Shown: positions 1 to 7,808, counted from the first letter of the stretch. The stretch is DNA of 12,005 nt from JBHIDJ01 sp046760105 (GCA_046760105.1 JBHIDJ010000096.1:1-12005), one strand, 5' to 3'. The notes: a model not told the origin generated them from the sequence alone. Translations and numbers: made by a program.

Positions 1-2
1 GC

Positions 3-1076
3 ACACCGGAACTCTGGCGGCAAATTCCCAGAATGCTGCTGGATCCGCTTAGCCCACTCATGCTGCGCTGGCAGTACCTGCATCGTATCGCCCCCTGGCT
101 GCTGCGATTTCTCGCCGCCGGGCGCAGGAAGCGGGTCGAGCAGACCGCGGCAGAAATGGCGCCGCTGGTCACGCCCGCCGATAAGGCCCACAGGGCCCTG
201 ATGAAGGCGCACAACATCGACGGCGGCTTGATACGCTCCGGCGGTGTGCTCAAGGTGTTTCGCGACCCGCGCAGGTTGGATGCGACGGCGTTGGAGCGTG
301 AACTGTTGGCGCGGCATGGTATCGAGGTCGACGTTCTCGACGCCGACGGTATTCATCAGCTCGAGCCTGGGCTTGCGCACAGCTTTCAAAGCGGGCTGTT
401 GTATCGCGACGAGACCTTCGTTCCCGAACCGCTTGTCTTTACCCGCGCTTACGCCGACGCCTTCGTGTCGTTGGGCGGGCGAATCCAATACGAAACCGTA
501 CGGCGCTTCGACATGAACGCGGATGGACCCCAAAAGATCGTGACCGATCTTGGTATGCATGAGGTCGACAGACTGGTGGTTGCCGCCGGCGCGTGGTCGC
601 GCAACATAGCGAGGATGTTGGGTTCCGACGCGCCCCTCGATACGGAGCGCGGTTATCATCTCAACGTACCCTGGAGCGACCGCATTACGCTTAATCGCCC
701 GGTCTTTGTGGTCGAAAACTATTACTACTTATGTCCGATGCAAGATGGCGTGCGGGTGACGAGCGGGGCCGAGTTTGGCGGGCTCGATTTGCCGCCGGAT
801 TTTCGCCGCATCCACCGCATCCTTCAAGATGCACGCGAAAGCCTTCCCGGTCTCGACGGGGAGGTTACCCGGGAATGGATGGGTTATCGGCCGTCCATGC
901 CGGATTCGAAACCGATCATTTGCCAGTCCCCTCATTTCGACCGTGTGTTCTTCGCATTCGGCCATGGCCATCTAGGGTTGACGCTGAGTGCGGTAACGGG
1001 CGAGGCGATAAGCGATCTCATCGCACGTCGGGACAGCGCGATCCCGCTCGCACCCTTTCATATCGACCGGTTCTAG
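3..1076 (+). CDS. FAD-dependent oxidoreductase (DAO / DadA-like), 5' end cut by window edge
   Basis: This is the C-terminal part of a flavin-dependent amine or D-amino-acid dehydrogenase of the DAO superfamily. The frame is open from base 3, and residues before the first ATG (base 33) read TPELWRQIPR-MLLDPLSPL, which matches the interior of DadA-like proteins. The gene therefore starts upstream of the window and the N-terminal FAD-binding GxGxxG is not visible. Supporting features are the strand LVVAAGAWS (around 590), RGYHLNVP (around 648), and the C-terminal GYRPSMPDSKPII and FGHGHLGLTLS segments that close the FAD site in this family. It ends 44 nt before the convergent AraC-type gene. In context it may oxidise a demethylated amino acid or N-methyl amine. 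The exact substrate (D-amino acid, sarcosine or N-methylproline-like) cannot be read from the sequence. Confidence 0.9.
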   Translation, partial: TPELWRQIPRMLLDPLSPLMLRWQYLHRIAPWLLRFLAAGRRKRVEQTAAEMAPLVTPADKAHRALMKAHNIDGGLIRSGGVLKVFRDPRRLDATALERELLARHGIEVDVLDADGIHQLEPGLAHSFQSGLLYRDETFVPEPLVFTRAYADAFVSLGGRIQYETVRRFDMNADGPQKIVTDLGMHEVDRLVVAAGAWSRNIARMLGSDAPLDTERGYHLNVPWSDRITLNRPVFVVENYYYLCPMQDGVRVTSGAEFGGLDLPPDFRRIHRILQDARESLPGLDGEVTREWMGYRPSMPDSKPIICQSPHFDRVFFAFGHGHLGLTLSAVTGEAISDLIARRDSAIPLAPFHIDRF

Positions 1077-1120
1077 GACAGCGGTCTCACGATCCGTGCC
1101 CAGCGAGAATGCCGCACGAG

Positions 1121-2125
1121 TTATTGCGCATGGCCTCGCACGCGCTCTTCGCGTGGCGTAATACCGAAGCGGTCACGATAGCTTTTGGAAAAGTGGGACG
1201 CGGTTGAAAAGCCGCAAGCGACCGCGACTTCGATGACAGGCAGCGTGGTTTGCCTAAGCAGATTACGGGCACGCCACAGCCTGAACTGGAGATAGTATTG
1301 TTTGGGCGTCGTACCCAGGTACTTCTGGAACAGACGTTCCAGTTGTCGCCCTGACAGCGCCACCTGTTTTGCGAGCTCATCGCGCGAGAGCACTTTGTCC
1401 GCACTGCTTTCCATGAGCGCGATGGCGTGGAGCAACTTCGGATGGCTGACGCCAAGGCGAGTCCTCAGCGGCATGCGTTGAGTGTCGTCGTCACGGATGC
1501 GTTCATGTATGAACAGGTCGGCTACTTCAGTGGCGAGGTTCCAGCCTCGTTGCAGTCCCATGTAGCACAGCGTCATGTCGAGCGCGGCCGTCCCGCCCGA
1601 GCAGGTAAGACGATTGCGATCTATCTCGAACACCTCGGGCGTGACTTTAAGCTGAGAGAACTCCTCGCGAAACGCTTCCAGATACTCCCAGTGAACGGTG
1701 CAGCGATAGCCCTTAAGCAACCCCGCCCGTGCCAAAAGGTACGTGCCCAACGTCAGGGCGCCCATCGCACAGCCCCGCGCGGCATATCGCTTGAGTTGAT
1801 CCAGGGTGTGTTTGTCCTTATAACTTTCACTGCCGGCGCCGGCTACCACGATCAGCATGTCAAGGCTTACGACATCCGTGATCGCAGCGTGTGGCCGAAT
1901 CTCGATGCCGGAAGATGAGCGCACCGGATTGCCGTCAGTCGTTAACAGGTGCCAGGCGTAGAGCGCCTGATCCGTCTGGCGATTGGCAAGACGCAGGGGC
2001 TCGACCGCGGCGGAGAAAGACAGAAGCGGAAAATGTGGTAACAGGAGGAAGCCAATCTGCTCTGTCTTGGAGTTGGTCACGTCACGTCTCGCAGTGTTCT
2101 TGCTGCTGACGGCCTTTTCGGCCAA
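1121..2125 (-). CDS. GATase1-like AraC family transcriptional regulator (GbdR/CdhR type)
   Basis: This is a transcriptional regulator of about 334 residues, the usual length for the GlxA/GbdR/CdhR group. Residues about 23-200 form a DJ-1/PfpI-like ligand domain, starting IGFLLLPHFPLLSF. The nucleophile-elbow region reads GALTLGTYLLARAGLL and has no cysteine, so it should bind a ligand rather than catalyse. Residues about 228-325 hold the two helix-turn-helix motifs, with LSRDELAKQVALSGRQLERLF and the second HTH ending ACGFSTASHFSKSYRDRFG. The start is uncertain. The longest frame begins at a TTG (2123-2125) with a poor ribosome site, an alternative GTG lies at 2078-2080, and an in-frame stop at 2162-2164 excludes a longer form. 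Family members control choline, glycine betaine, carnitine and arginine catabolism. Its divergence from the MttB gene suggests that it controls this cluster. Confidence 0.93.
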   Translation of the reverse strand: MAEKAVSSKNTARRDVTNSKTEQIGFLLLPHFPLLSFSAAVEPLRLANRQTDQALYAWHLLTTDGNPVRSSSGIEIRPHAAITDVVSLDMLIVVAGAGSESYKDKHTLDQLKRYAARGCAMGALTLGTYLLARAGLLKGYRCTVHWEYLEAFREEFSQLKVTPEVFEIDRNRLTCSGGTAALDMTLCYMGLQRGWNLATEVADLFIHERIRDDDTQRMPLRTRLGVSHPKLLHAIALMESSADKVLSRDELAKQVALSGRQLERLFQKYLGTTPKQYYLQFRLWRARNLLRQTTLPVIEVAVACGFSTASHFSKSYRDRFGITPREERVRGHAQ

Positions 2126-2131
2126 AAGAGG

Positions 2132-2205
2132 GTCGCTTGTGCGACAGTCTCGTACCAGCGCTTATAGCATATACAAATTGTTCGATATTGGAGTACTTTG
2201 TCGCA
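2132..2205. promoter_or_regulatory. Candidate operator region in divergent araC-type / mttB-like intergenic space
   Basis: The 176-nt divergent gap contains repeated GTCGC/GCGAC elements. GTCGC-TTGT-GCGAC forms a perfect 5-bp dyad at 2132-2145. The heptamer TGCGACA (2140-2146) recurs inverted as TGTCGCA at 2199-2205, about 59 bp away centre to centre. The DNA between them is AT-rich (TATAGCATATAC, ATATTGG), as expected for overlapping divergent promoters. The position fits binding by the adjacent AraC-type regulator, but no known consensus is claimed and no -35/-10 pair was convincing. Confidence 0.35.
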
Positions 2206-2301
2206 GGTATATCGGTGTATTTTTATTCTGAGTTCTCCATAATGCGTTTTCTCGGAATGTCACTATGACTATGTCTTTCGCTGCAAGGAGGTCGACTACC
2301 A

Positions 2302-3822
2302 GTGGCACGTAGCGCACGCCGCCGCTCCCCGCGCCGACGGGCTGAAAACAGTATAAAGCAGCTGCCGTGGCGTGAGATCACCAACTCGCTCAAACCCCTC
2401 GAGGTGTTAAGCAGCGACCAGGTCGATGCGATCCACCAGACGTCGCTTAAAATCCTCGAGGAGATCGGCATCGAATTCATGGGCGCAGCGGCGCAGGATT
2501 TGCTGACCACGGCGGGGGCGGAGGTAGATCGAGCAAGCGGTCTCGTGCGTTTCGATCGGAGCCTGATCGAACAGTGCCTGGCGACGGCACCTAACTCTGT
2601 CACGATAACGCCGCGCAACCCCGATCACCGGCTGGTGCTCGGGGGCCATCATACCTGTTTTACCCTGGTCGCCGGTCCGCCGAACGTGCACGACTGTGAG
2701 CGCGGTCGGCGCGCCGGCAACTTGGAGGACTACTGCAACCTGCTTCGGCTCACGCAGAGCCTGAATATCATCCACGCCATCGGCAACCAGCCCATCGCCC
2801 CGATCGAGCTGCCCGCCCATAACCGGCACCTGGACTGCTATCGCGCGAACGTGATCCACACGGATCGCGTCTACCACTGTACTGCCATCGGCGAGGAACG
2901 TGCCCTGGATGGCATTGACATCGCTGCGATTGCGCGTGGACAGACGCGCGAGGACTTGATTGAGTCGCCGGCGGTGTTGACCAACATCTCGGTCAACTCG
3001 CCGCGCCGCTTCGACGCCGCCATGTCCGATGGGCTCACGGCCATGGCCCGCTACGGGCAACCGGTGGTGGTGACCCCGTTTACCCTCATGGGTGCGATGA
3101 CGCCAGTGACCCTTGCCGCGGCGCTAGCCCAACAGAATGCGGAGGCACTTGCCGGTATCGCGCTCGTGCAGATTGTGCGTGCCGGCACGCCAGTTATATA
3201 TGGCGGGTTCACGTCCAACGTTGACATGAAGTCGGGAGCCCCGGCGTTTGGCACGCCCGAGAATGTGCAGGCCACACTCGCAGGTGGACAGTTGGCCCGA
3301 CGCTACAACTTGCCGTACCGCTCAAGCAATGCCAGCACAAGTAATGCCGTGGACGCGCAGGCGGCCTACGAATCGCAAATGTCGATCTGGGCGGCGGTAA
3401 TGGGCCATGCCAACATCGTTTATCACGGTGCGGGCTGGATGGAGGGCGGGCTCACCGCGTCATTTGAGAAGGTGGTGTTGGATGCCGAGATGTTGCAGAT
3501 GATGGCTGAGTCCATCAAGCCAGTAGTTGTCGACGAGGACACGCTGGGCTTCGAGGCGATACGCGAGGTCCCCTCGGGGGGTCATTTCTTCGGCACCGCG
3601 CACACGCTCGCCCGCTACGATACCGCGTTTTATCAACCGTTGCTGTCGGACTGGCGCAATTACGAGGCGTGGGAGGAGGCAGGAGGCGAGACGGCTACAC
3701 AACGCGCGACACGCATCTGGAAGCAGTTACTCGCGGAGTATCAGCCACCGCCCCTGGACCCAGCGATCGCCGAAGAGCTCGATGCGTTCGTTGAACGGCG
3801 AAAGCAGGAAATTCCCGCTTGA
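2302..3822 (+). CDS. MttB-family (trimethylamine methyltransferase-like) protein, non-pyrrolysine
   Basis: This is a 506-residue member of the MttB superfamily, which moves methyl groups from quaternary or tertiary amines to a corrinoid protein. It has the normal full length. Family landmarks include an Arg-rich N-terminus, FTLVAGPPNVHD (about 120-131), the SLNIIHAIGNQP segment, VVVTPFTLMGAMTPVTL, YGGFTSNVDMKSGAPAFG, and the C-terminal GGHFFGTAHTLARYDTAFY. There is no internal amber codon, so it belongs with the non-pyrrolysine homologues such as glycine-betaine methyltransferases rather than true archaeal MttB. The GTG start is fixed by a strong AAGGAGGT at 2285-2292 with 9-nt spacing. It is first in the + strand series and diverges from the regulator. 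No corrinoid-binding partner or methylcobamide:THF methyltransferase is visible in the window. The substrate (betaine, proline betaine, carnitine or similar) is not determinable. Confidence 0.92.
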   Translation: MARSARRRSPRRRAENSIKQLPWREITNSLKPLEVLSSDQVDAIHQTSLKILEEIGIEFMGAAAQDLLTTAGAEVDRASGLVRFDRSLIEQCLATAPNSVTITPRNPDHRLVLGGHHTCFTLVAGPPNVHDCERGRRAGNLEDYCNLLRLTQSLNIIHAIGNQPIAPIELPAHNRHLDCYRANVIHTDRVYHCTAIGEERALDGIDIAAIARGQTREDLIESPAVLTNISVNSPRRFDAAMSDGLTAMARYGQPVVVTPFTLMGAMTPVTLAAALAQQNAEALAGIALVQIVRAGTPVIYGGFTSNVDMKSGAPAFGTPENVQATLAGGQLARRYNLPYRSSNASTSNAVDAQAAYESQMSIWAAVMGHANIVYHGAGWMEGGLTASFEKVVLDAEMLQMMAESIKPVVVDEDTLGFEAIREVPSGGHFFGTAHTLARYDTAFYQPLLSDWRNYEAWEEAGGETATQRATRIWKQLLAEYQPPPLDPAIAEELDAFVERRKQEIPA

Positions 3823-3825
3823 GCG

Positions 3826-4779
3826 ATGACCGTTCTTCTGCACTACGACCGGACGGATCTGTTCGTTGACCTGGTACAGTCCCGCTTTCCGGCTATCCAA
3901 GTACGCTGCTGCAATACCTACGCCGATCTACCCGCTGCCCTGGATTCGTTTTCGCCGAAGGTCTTGTTTCTCATTAAATTCGAGGACCAACCGTATCCGC
4001 GGGATGCGGTGATGGCCTGCCGCTCGCTGAGATGGGTAAGCAATGGCGGTGTCGGCATCGACCACTTGATGCCATGGGACCCTGGGCGCTTGACCGTCAC
4101 CAACGCGGCCGGCGTGGCAAGCGAGGTGATGGCGTATTATGTACTTGGTGGGATCATCGCTTTGACCATGCGTTTGCCCCACTTCTTGCGACGCCAGCTG
4201 GAGCACGACTGGGAAGCCGGCTACGTCGGCTGCGTTGCCGGCCGCATCGTGACCGTATTAGGCCTCGGGCACACGGGGCGAGCGGTAGCGCGGCTCGCGA
4301 CAGCCACCGGCTTGAAGGTCGTCGGCACCCGCGCCAACCCTGGACCAACCGAACACGTAGACCGGGTCTACGGACCGTCGGAGCTTTACGAAGCGCTCGG
4401 CCAGGGGGACTATGTCGTGATCACCGTACCGTTGCTCGAAGGCACAAAGCACATGATCGATGTCGCTGCCATTGAGGCGATGAAACCGGGGGCGTTCTTG
4501 ATCGATGTATCACGCGGGGGCGTCGTCGATGCTGCCGCACTTCTTGCCGGCGTGCAATCGGGCAAGCTCGGCGGGGCTATGCTGGACGTGTTTGAGCATG
4601 AGCCGATACCGTCAGACAGCCCGCTGTGGGACATGGAAAACGTTATCATCACCCCGCACTGCTCCAGTGTCTACGAGGGATGGGAACGCAAGACAGCGGA
4701 GATGTTCTGCGACAACCTCGATCGCTGGCTTGCGGGCGAGCCCTTGGAAAACGTCGTCGATCCGGTGCGTGGCTATTGA
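3826..4779 (+). CDS. D-2-hydroxyacid dehydrogenase, NAD(P)-dependent
   Basis: This is a 317-residue D-isomer-specific 2-hydroxyacid dehydrogenase that interconverts 2-oxoacids and D-2-hydroxyacids in the cytoplasm. The Rossmann motif VLGLGHTG lies at residues 144-151. The catalytic set is complete: Arg230 (DVSRGGVVD), Glu259 (DVFEHEP) and His278 (ITPHCSS). The second beta strand ends VVGTRAN, and an Arg there rather than an acidic residue often goes with NADP preference. It begins 3 nt after the MttB-family stop codon, so the two are almost certainly co-transcribed and translationally coupled. An AGGA at 3806-3809 lies inside the preceding gene. In context it may process a 2-oxoacid or hydroxyacid from the demethylated substrate, though hydroxypyruvate or glyoxylate reduction is equally possible. 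Confidence 0.93.
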   Translation: MTVLLHYDRTDLFVDLVQSRFPAIQVRCCNTYADLPAALDSFSPKVLFLIKFEDQPYPRDAVMACRSLRWVSNGGVGIDHLMPWDPGRLTVTNAAGVASEVMAYYVLGGIIALTMRLPHFLRRQLEHDWEAGYVGCVAGRIVTVLGLGHTGRAVARLATATGLKVVGTRANPGPTEHVDRVYGPSELYEALGQGDYVVITVPLLEGTKHMIDVAAIEAMKPGAFLIDVSRGGVVDAAALLAGVQSGKLGGAMLDVFEHEPIPSDSPLWDMENVIITPHCSSVYEGWERKTAEMFCDNLDRWLAGEPLENVVDPVRGY

Positions 4780-4892
4780 TCCAGGAGCACCGCCGGTAAG
4801 TTTGTCATTTATTTTTGTTTTAATGTATTAAGTTCACATGTTACCGATTTCAAAAGACCGGCAAGCCCTTTGACCAAAACAAGTACCCGACC
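4780..4892 (+). other. AT-rich intergenic spacer, possible internal promoter
   Basis: This 113-nt gap is markedly richer in A/T than its neighbours, especially 4801-4850 (TTATTTTTGTTTTAATG), and it interrupts an otherwise tight gene series. CCGGTAA at 4794-4800 and TTACCG at 4841-4846 form a weak inverted pair. No convincing -35/-10 pair or U-tailed hairpin was found. It may hold a secondary promoter for the PrpD-like gene, but this is inference. Confidence 0.25.
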
Positions 4893-6281
4893 ATGAAAAA
4901 CGCTTGCGTCGTAGATTTTCTCCACGACCTAAAGTTTGAACACCTCCCGCAAGAGGTGTTCGATCAAACGCAACGCGCCATACGCGACCTGGTGGCGACT
5001 GCTGCCGGTGGTTTCACGACACCGCTTGCGGCCATTGTCCGCAACTATTGCGCTCGCCATCTGCTGGCCGCGGACCGTGGCGCGCGCATGATCTTCGACG
5101 GGCGACGCGTCAGCCGCACGGGCGCAGCACTCGCCGGCGGCATGATCATCGACAGCTTCGATGCGCACGACGGTCATCGCGTGACCAAGGGTCACGCCGG
5201 TGTCGCGGTCTTACCGGCCGTGCTGGCGTACGTCGACTCGTTTGATGCGACTCCGTCTACTGAGTTCGTGACAGCGACCGTGGTGGCGTACGAAGTTGCC
5301 ATGCGCGCGGGCGTTGGCCTGCACAGGACGGCCGCCGACTACCATACGTCAGGCGCCTGGAGCGCAATCGGGGTCGCGGCCCTTGGGGCCCGCATGCTGG
5401 GACTCGACCGCGCCGAAACCCGCCATGCACTCGGCATCGCCGAGTACCACGGTCCCCGCAGCCAGATGATGCGTTGCATAGACTACCCCACGATGCTCAA
5501 GGATGGTTCCGGATGGGGCGCCATGGCGGGCGTGGCTGCGGCCGACCTAGCCGCTGACGGCTTTACCGGGGCACCGGCTGTACTGTGTGAATCGGACGAG
5601 GTACGTGACCTCTGGTCCGATCTCGGCCAGCGCTGGTATCTGCTCGAGATGTACTTCAAGCCCTACCCGGTGTGTCGTTGGGCGCAGCCAGCCATCGAAG
5701 CAGCCTTGTCGTTACAGCGAACGCATGGGTTGGCCGCACGCGACCTCGCGCGCGTGGAGGTCGCGACGTTCTATGAGGCCACCCGCCTCGACACACGGCT
5801 TCCGACAACTACCGAGGAGGCGCAGTACAGCCTGCCCTTTCCGCTAGCGGCTGTTCTGGTTAGCGGAAAGCTCGGTGCTGCCGAAGTGGTTGGCGATACG
5901 CTGCATGATGTCGACATCAGGCGGCTGAGTGAGGCCATCGTACTGACCGAAGATCCTGAATTGAGCGAACGCTTTCCGGCAGAGCGGTTGGCCCACGTCA
6001 CCCTACACACAAAGGACGGACGCGTGCTTGCCTCAGGCGTAACAGGGGCCAAGGGCGATCCCGAGTATCCGCTAGCGGATCGCGAGCTCGAGGAGAAGTT
6101 CTTTTCCCTGACGGAGCCGCTGCTTGGCCCGGCGCGGGCGCGCGCGGTTAACGACGGTATCTCGCAGCTCAACCGCGGCGACATCAGTATAGAACCGCTG
6201 CTCGATCTGCTGCTTGATAGCGCCACACTCCACGAGCGCGTAGTCACTGCGGCCCCGGCTGAGGCGAAAGGATCGACATAG
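4893..6281 (+). CDS. MmgE/PrpD family protein
   Basis: This is a 462-residue member of the MmgE/PrpD family, which includes 2-methylcitrate dehydratase, cis-aconitate decarboxylase and iminodisuccinate epimerase. The family signature DSFDAHDGHRVTKGHAG at residues 87-103 carries the conserved Asp, His and Lys residues of the active site. Other typical segments are YHTSGAWSAIGVAALGARMLGL and YFKPYPVCRWAQPAIEAAL. It lies 113 nt after the dehydrogenase gene, and no good Shine-Dalgarno precedes the ATG at 4893 (upstream CAAGTACCCGACC), so the start is only moderately supported. This subfamily is not a canonical PrpD of the methylcitrate cycle, because no prpB or prpC is nearby. A dehydration or epimerisation step on a carboxylic intermediate is plausible, but the substrate is unknown. 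Confidence 0.92.
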   Translation: MKNACVVDFLHDLKFEHLPQEVFDQTQRAIRDLVATAAGGFTTPLAAIVRNYCARHLLAADRGARMIFDGRRVSRTGAALAGGMIIDSFDAHDGHRVTKGHAGVAVLPAVLAYVDSFDATPSTEFVTATVVAYEVAMRAGVGLHRTAADYHTSGAWSAIGVAALGARMLGLDRAETRHALGIAEYHGPRSQMMRCIDYPTMLKDGSGWGAMAGVAAADLAADGFTGAPAVLCESDEVRDLWSDLGQRWYLLEMYFKPYPVCRWAQPAIEAALSLQRTHGLAARDLARVEVATFYEATRLDTRLPTTTEEAQYSLPFPLAAVLVSGKLGAAEVVGDTLHDVDIRRLSEAIVLTEDPELSERFPAERLAHVTLHTKDGRVLASGVTGAKGDPEYPLADRELEEKFFSLTEPLLGPARARAVNDGISQLNRGDISIEPLLDLLLDSATLHERVVTAAPAEAKGST

Positions 6282-6352
6282 GCCTGATGCTGTCGCCCGA
6301 TTTGGAGGGGTGACCACGCGTTTACGTCCGCAGGCTCACGAGTAACGCCGCA

Positions 6353-7213
6353 ATGACGGTCGGTGAAAGCTTCTTTGAGCGGATCAAGAAGACCCGGTTT
6401 GATCATCTCTACGATCTCCCCGATTGCCGTGCCTATTATCAGACGCTTGCACCGCTTGATTATCAGAATCCGGCGCACACGGTTCCCATCGCACGGGCGG
6501 CACTCGAGGAGATCAGCCGATTAAGAAATGTGCGGGCGCCTTGGGTGGTAGATTTTGCTTGCGGTTATGGCATTGTCTCAGCCCTGCTCCGCTATGACGT
6601 CGACATGCACACAGTCATCGCGCGGTATTCAACTGAAGAACTGACAAATGCCGACACTCAGCTCCTTATCGACGGCGATCGACAATGGTACGCGGCACGC
6701 CGACGCGCTGGCACGCAAACACGCGTCGCCGCAATCGACATTAGCGCGAAGGCGCTAGAGTATGGCAGGCGCGTGGGCCTTTACGACAAGACTTTCCAGG
6801 AAAACCTGGAGATGGATGATCCCAGCCCGGGGCTTAGTGACTTTCTCCCGGATATCAGTCTCATCATAGATACGGGTGCGTATGGATACATTGGAGAAAC
6901 AAGCTTTCGCCGATTACTAGATGCGGCGGGAGCGCCGTTACCGTGGATTGTGACGTCGCCCGCACGCGTGGCGGACTCCGGCCCAAGTCTGGAGGTCATG
7001 CAAAAGGTTGGTCTTGTGGTCGAACAGGTACCGCTCCCACCGTTTCGCCATCGCCGCTTCAGCGGTCATGAGGAGAAGGAGCACGCGATCGCCGAATTAA
7101 AGCGCAAGGGAATTGATCCATCGGGTCTCGAAGACACCGGCTTTTATTTTGCAAATGTCTATATCGGACGCCCGCGGGATGAGTGCGGCACACCGCTCGG
7201 TGAATTGATCTAA
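6353..7213 (+). CDS. Class I SAM-dependent methyltransferase-like protein, function unknown
   Basis: This is a 286-residue protein that I do not recognise as a named family. Residues 66-73 read VDFACGYG, a motif I of the class I SAM-methyltransferase fold. RVAAIDISAKALEYG (residues 124-138) looks like the second strand with its acidic residue, Asp129. PDISLIIDTGAYGYIGE (about 166-182) resembles the fourth strand and catalytic loop. Between motif I and the Asp129 strand there is an insertion of roughly 35-40 residues, longer than typical. The N-terminus (FFERIKKTRFDHLYDLPDCRAYY) is probably helical. The ATG at 6353 has only a weak GAG upstream, and a stronger GGAGGGG at 6303-6309 is too far away to serve it. 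It is followed after 14 nt by the homocysteine methyltransferase remnant, which supports a methyl-transfer role, but the substrate is unknown. Confidence 0.7.
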   Translation: MTVGESFFERIKKTRFDHLYDLPDCRAYYQTLAPLDYQNPAHTVPIARAALEEISRLRNVRAPWVVDFACGYGIVSALLRYDVDMHTVIARYSTEELTNADTQLLIDGDRQWYAARRRAGTQTRVAAIDISAKALEYGRRVGLYDKTFQENLEMDDPSPGLSDFLPDISLIIDTGAYGYIGETSFRRLLDAAGAPLPWIVTSPARVADSGPSLEVMQKVGLVVEQVPLPPFRHRRFSGHEEKEHAIAELKRKGIDPSGLEDTGFYFANVYIGRPRDECGTPLGELI

Positions 7214-7227
7214 ACGGAGCAATCGAT

Positions 7228-7778
7228 ATGCAAGAGTACGAAAAACTGCAAGCTCGACTTAACGAGAGAGAAACCATTCTATTGGATGGTGCGGTAGGCA
7301 CTCAGCTTCAACGGATGGGGGTGCCGATGAACAACCGGGCCTGGGCGGCGATTGCGTTGCAGAGTCATCCGTTCACGGTGCGCCGCATGCATGAGAACTA
7401 CATCAAGGCGGGTGTCGATGTCATAACGGTCAATAGCTATGCGGCGGCACGGCACAATCTGACCCCCTTGGTAGGGGTGACCTCACCGCGGAACTCAATC
7501 TGCGCGCGGTGATGCTTTGCGCAAGATGCACGCGATCGGGTGGCAACGGCCCGCTTGGTGTATACCGCGAAGCGGACCGTCGTGATTACGTGTCAACATA
7601 CCGCGACCAGTCAGTGCAGACTCGCATCAGTCCAGAAGACTACGTGACACAGGCGAAGCAGTGGGTGAGTCAGGGTGTTCAGATCATCGGTGGTTGCTGC
7701 GGTATCGAGCTGGAGTACATCCGGCCACTACGTGATGCCTTGCCGACTCATGTTCCGGGCGAACCTACTGCCGGATAG
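7228..7778 (+). pseudogene. Homocysteine S-methyltransferase (BHMT/MetH N-domain-like), frameshifted and internally deleted
   Basis: Intact relatives transfer a methyl group from betaine or methylmethionine to homocysteine, are about 300 residues long and bind zinc with three Cys. The N-terminal part (7228 to about 7470) reads ILLDGAVGTQLQRMG and ITVNSYAAARHNLTPL, clearly this family. Just after HNLTPL the frame breaks. Adding one base near 7471 restores GDLTAELNLRAVM in the frame used by 7509-7778. That frame then jumps from the RAVMLCAR region (normally about residue 100) straight to GPLGVY and IIGGCCGIELEYIRPLRD, the C-terminal zinc Cys pair at 7695-7700. Roughly 110-130 residues, including the segment with the first zinc-ligand Cys, are missing. 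An apparently good ribosome site (CGGAG at 7216-7220) remains. It is inactive unless the lesions are assembly errors. Confidence 0.85.
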
Positions 7779-7794
7779 AAGATCTTAAGTGACC

Positions 7795-7808
7795 TTGATA
7801 CACATCAA
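7795..7808 (+). promoter_or_regulatory. Perfect FNR/Anr-type box
   Basis: TTGAT-ACAC-ATCAA is an exact match to the FNR/Anr consensus TTGAT-N4-ATCAA. It lies in the gap after the homocysteine methyltransferase remnant. Its centre (7801.5) is about 42 nt upstream of a start site predicted from a weak -10 (TAGGTT, 7832-7837), which is the spacing of oxygen-responsive activated promoters. It is also bracketed by GTGAC (7789-7793) and GTCAC (7819-7823) as an outer dyad. A well-spaced GGAGG (7855-7859) follows. The expected targets are the small interrupted frame at 7860 and possibly the membrane protein at 8041. Confidence 0.6.

Noticed and set aside
2188..2205. Sigma-54 promoter (GG...GC) upstream of the MttB-family gene
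   Set aside because: The GG-GC spacing is off by one and TCGC replaces TTGC.
6310..6345. Short GTG frame after a GGAGGGG site upstream of the SAM-methyltransferase-like gene
   Set aside because: It has about 11 codons, the ribosome site abuts the GTG with no spacing, and it is out of frame with the next gene. There is no evidence that it is coding.
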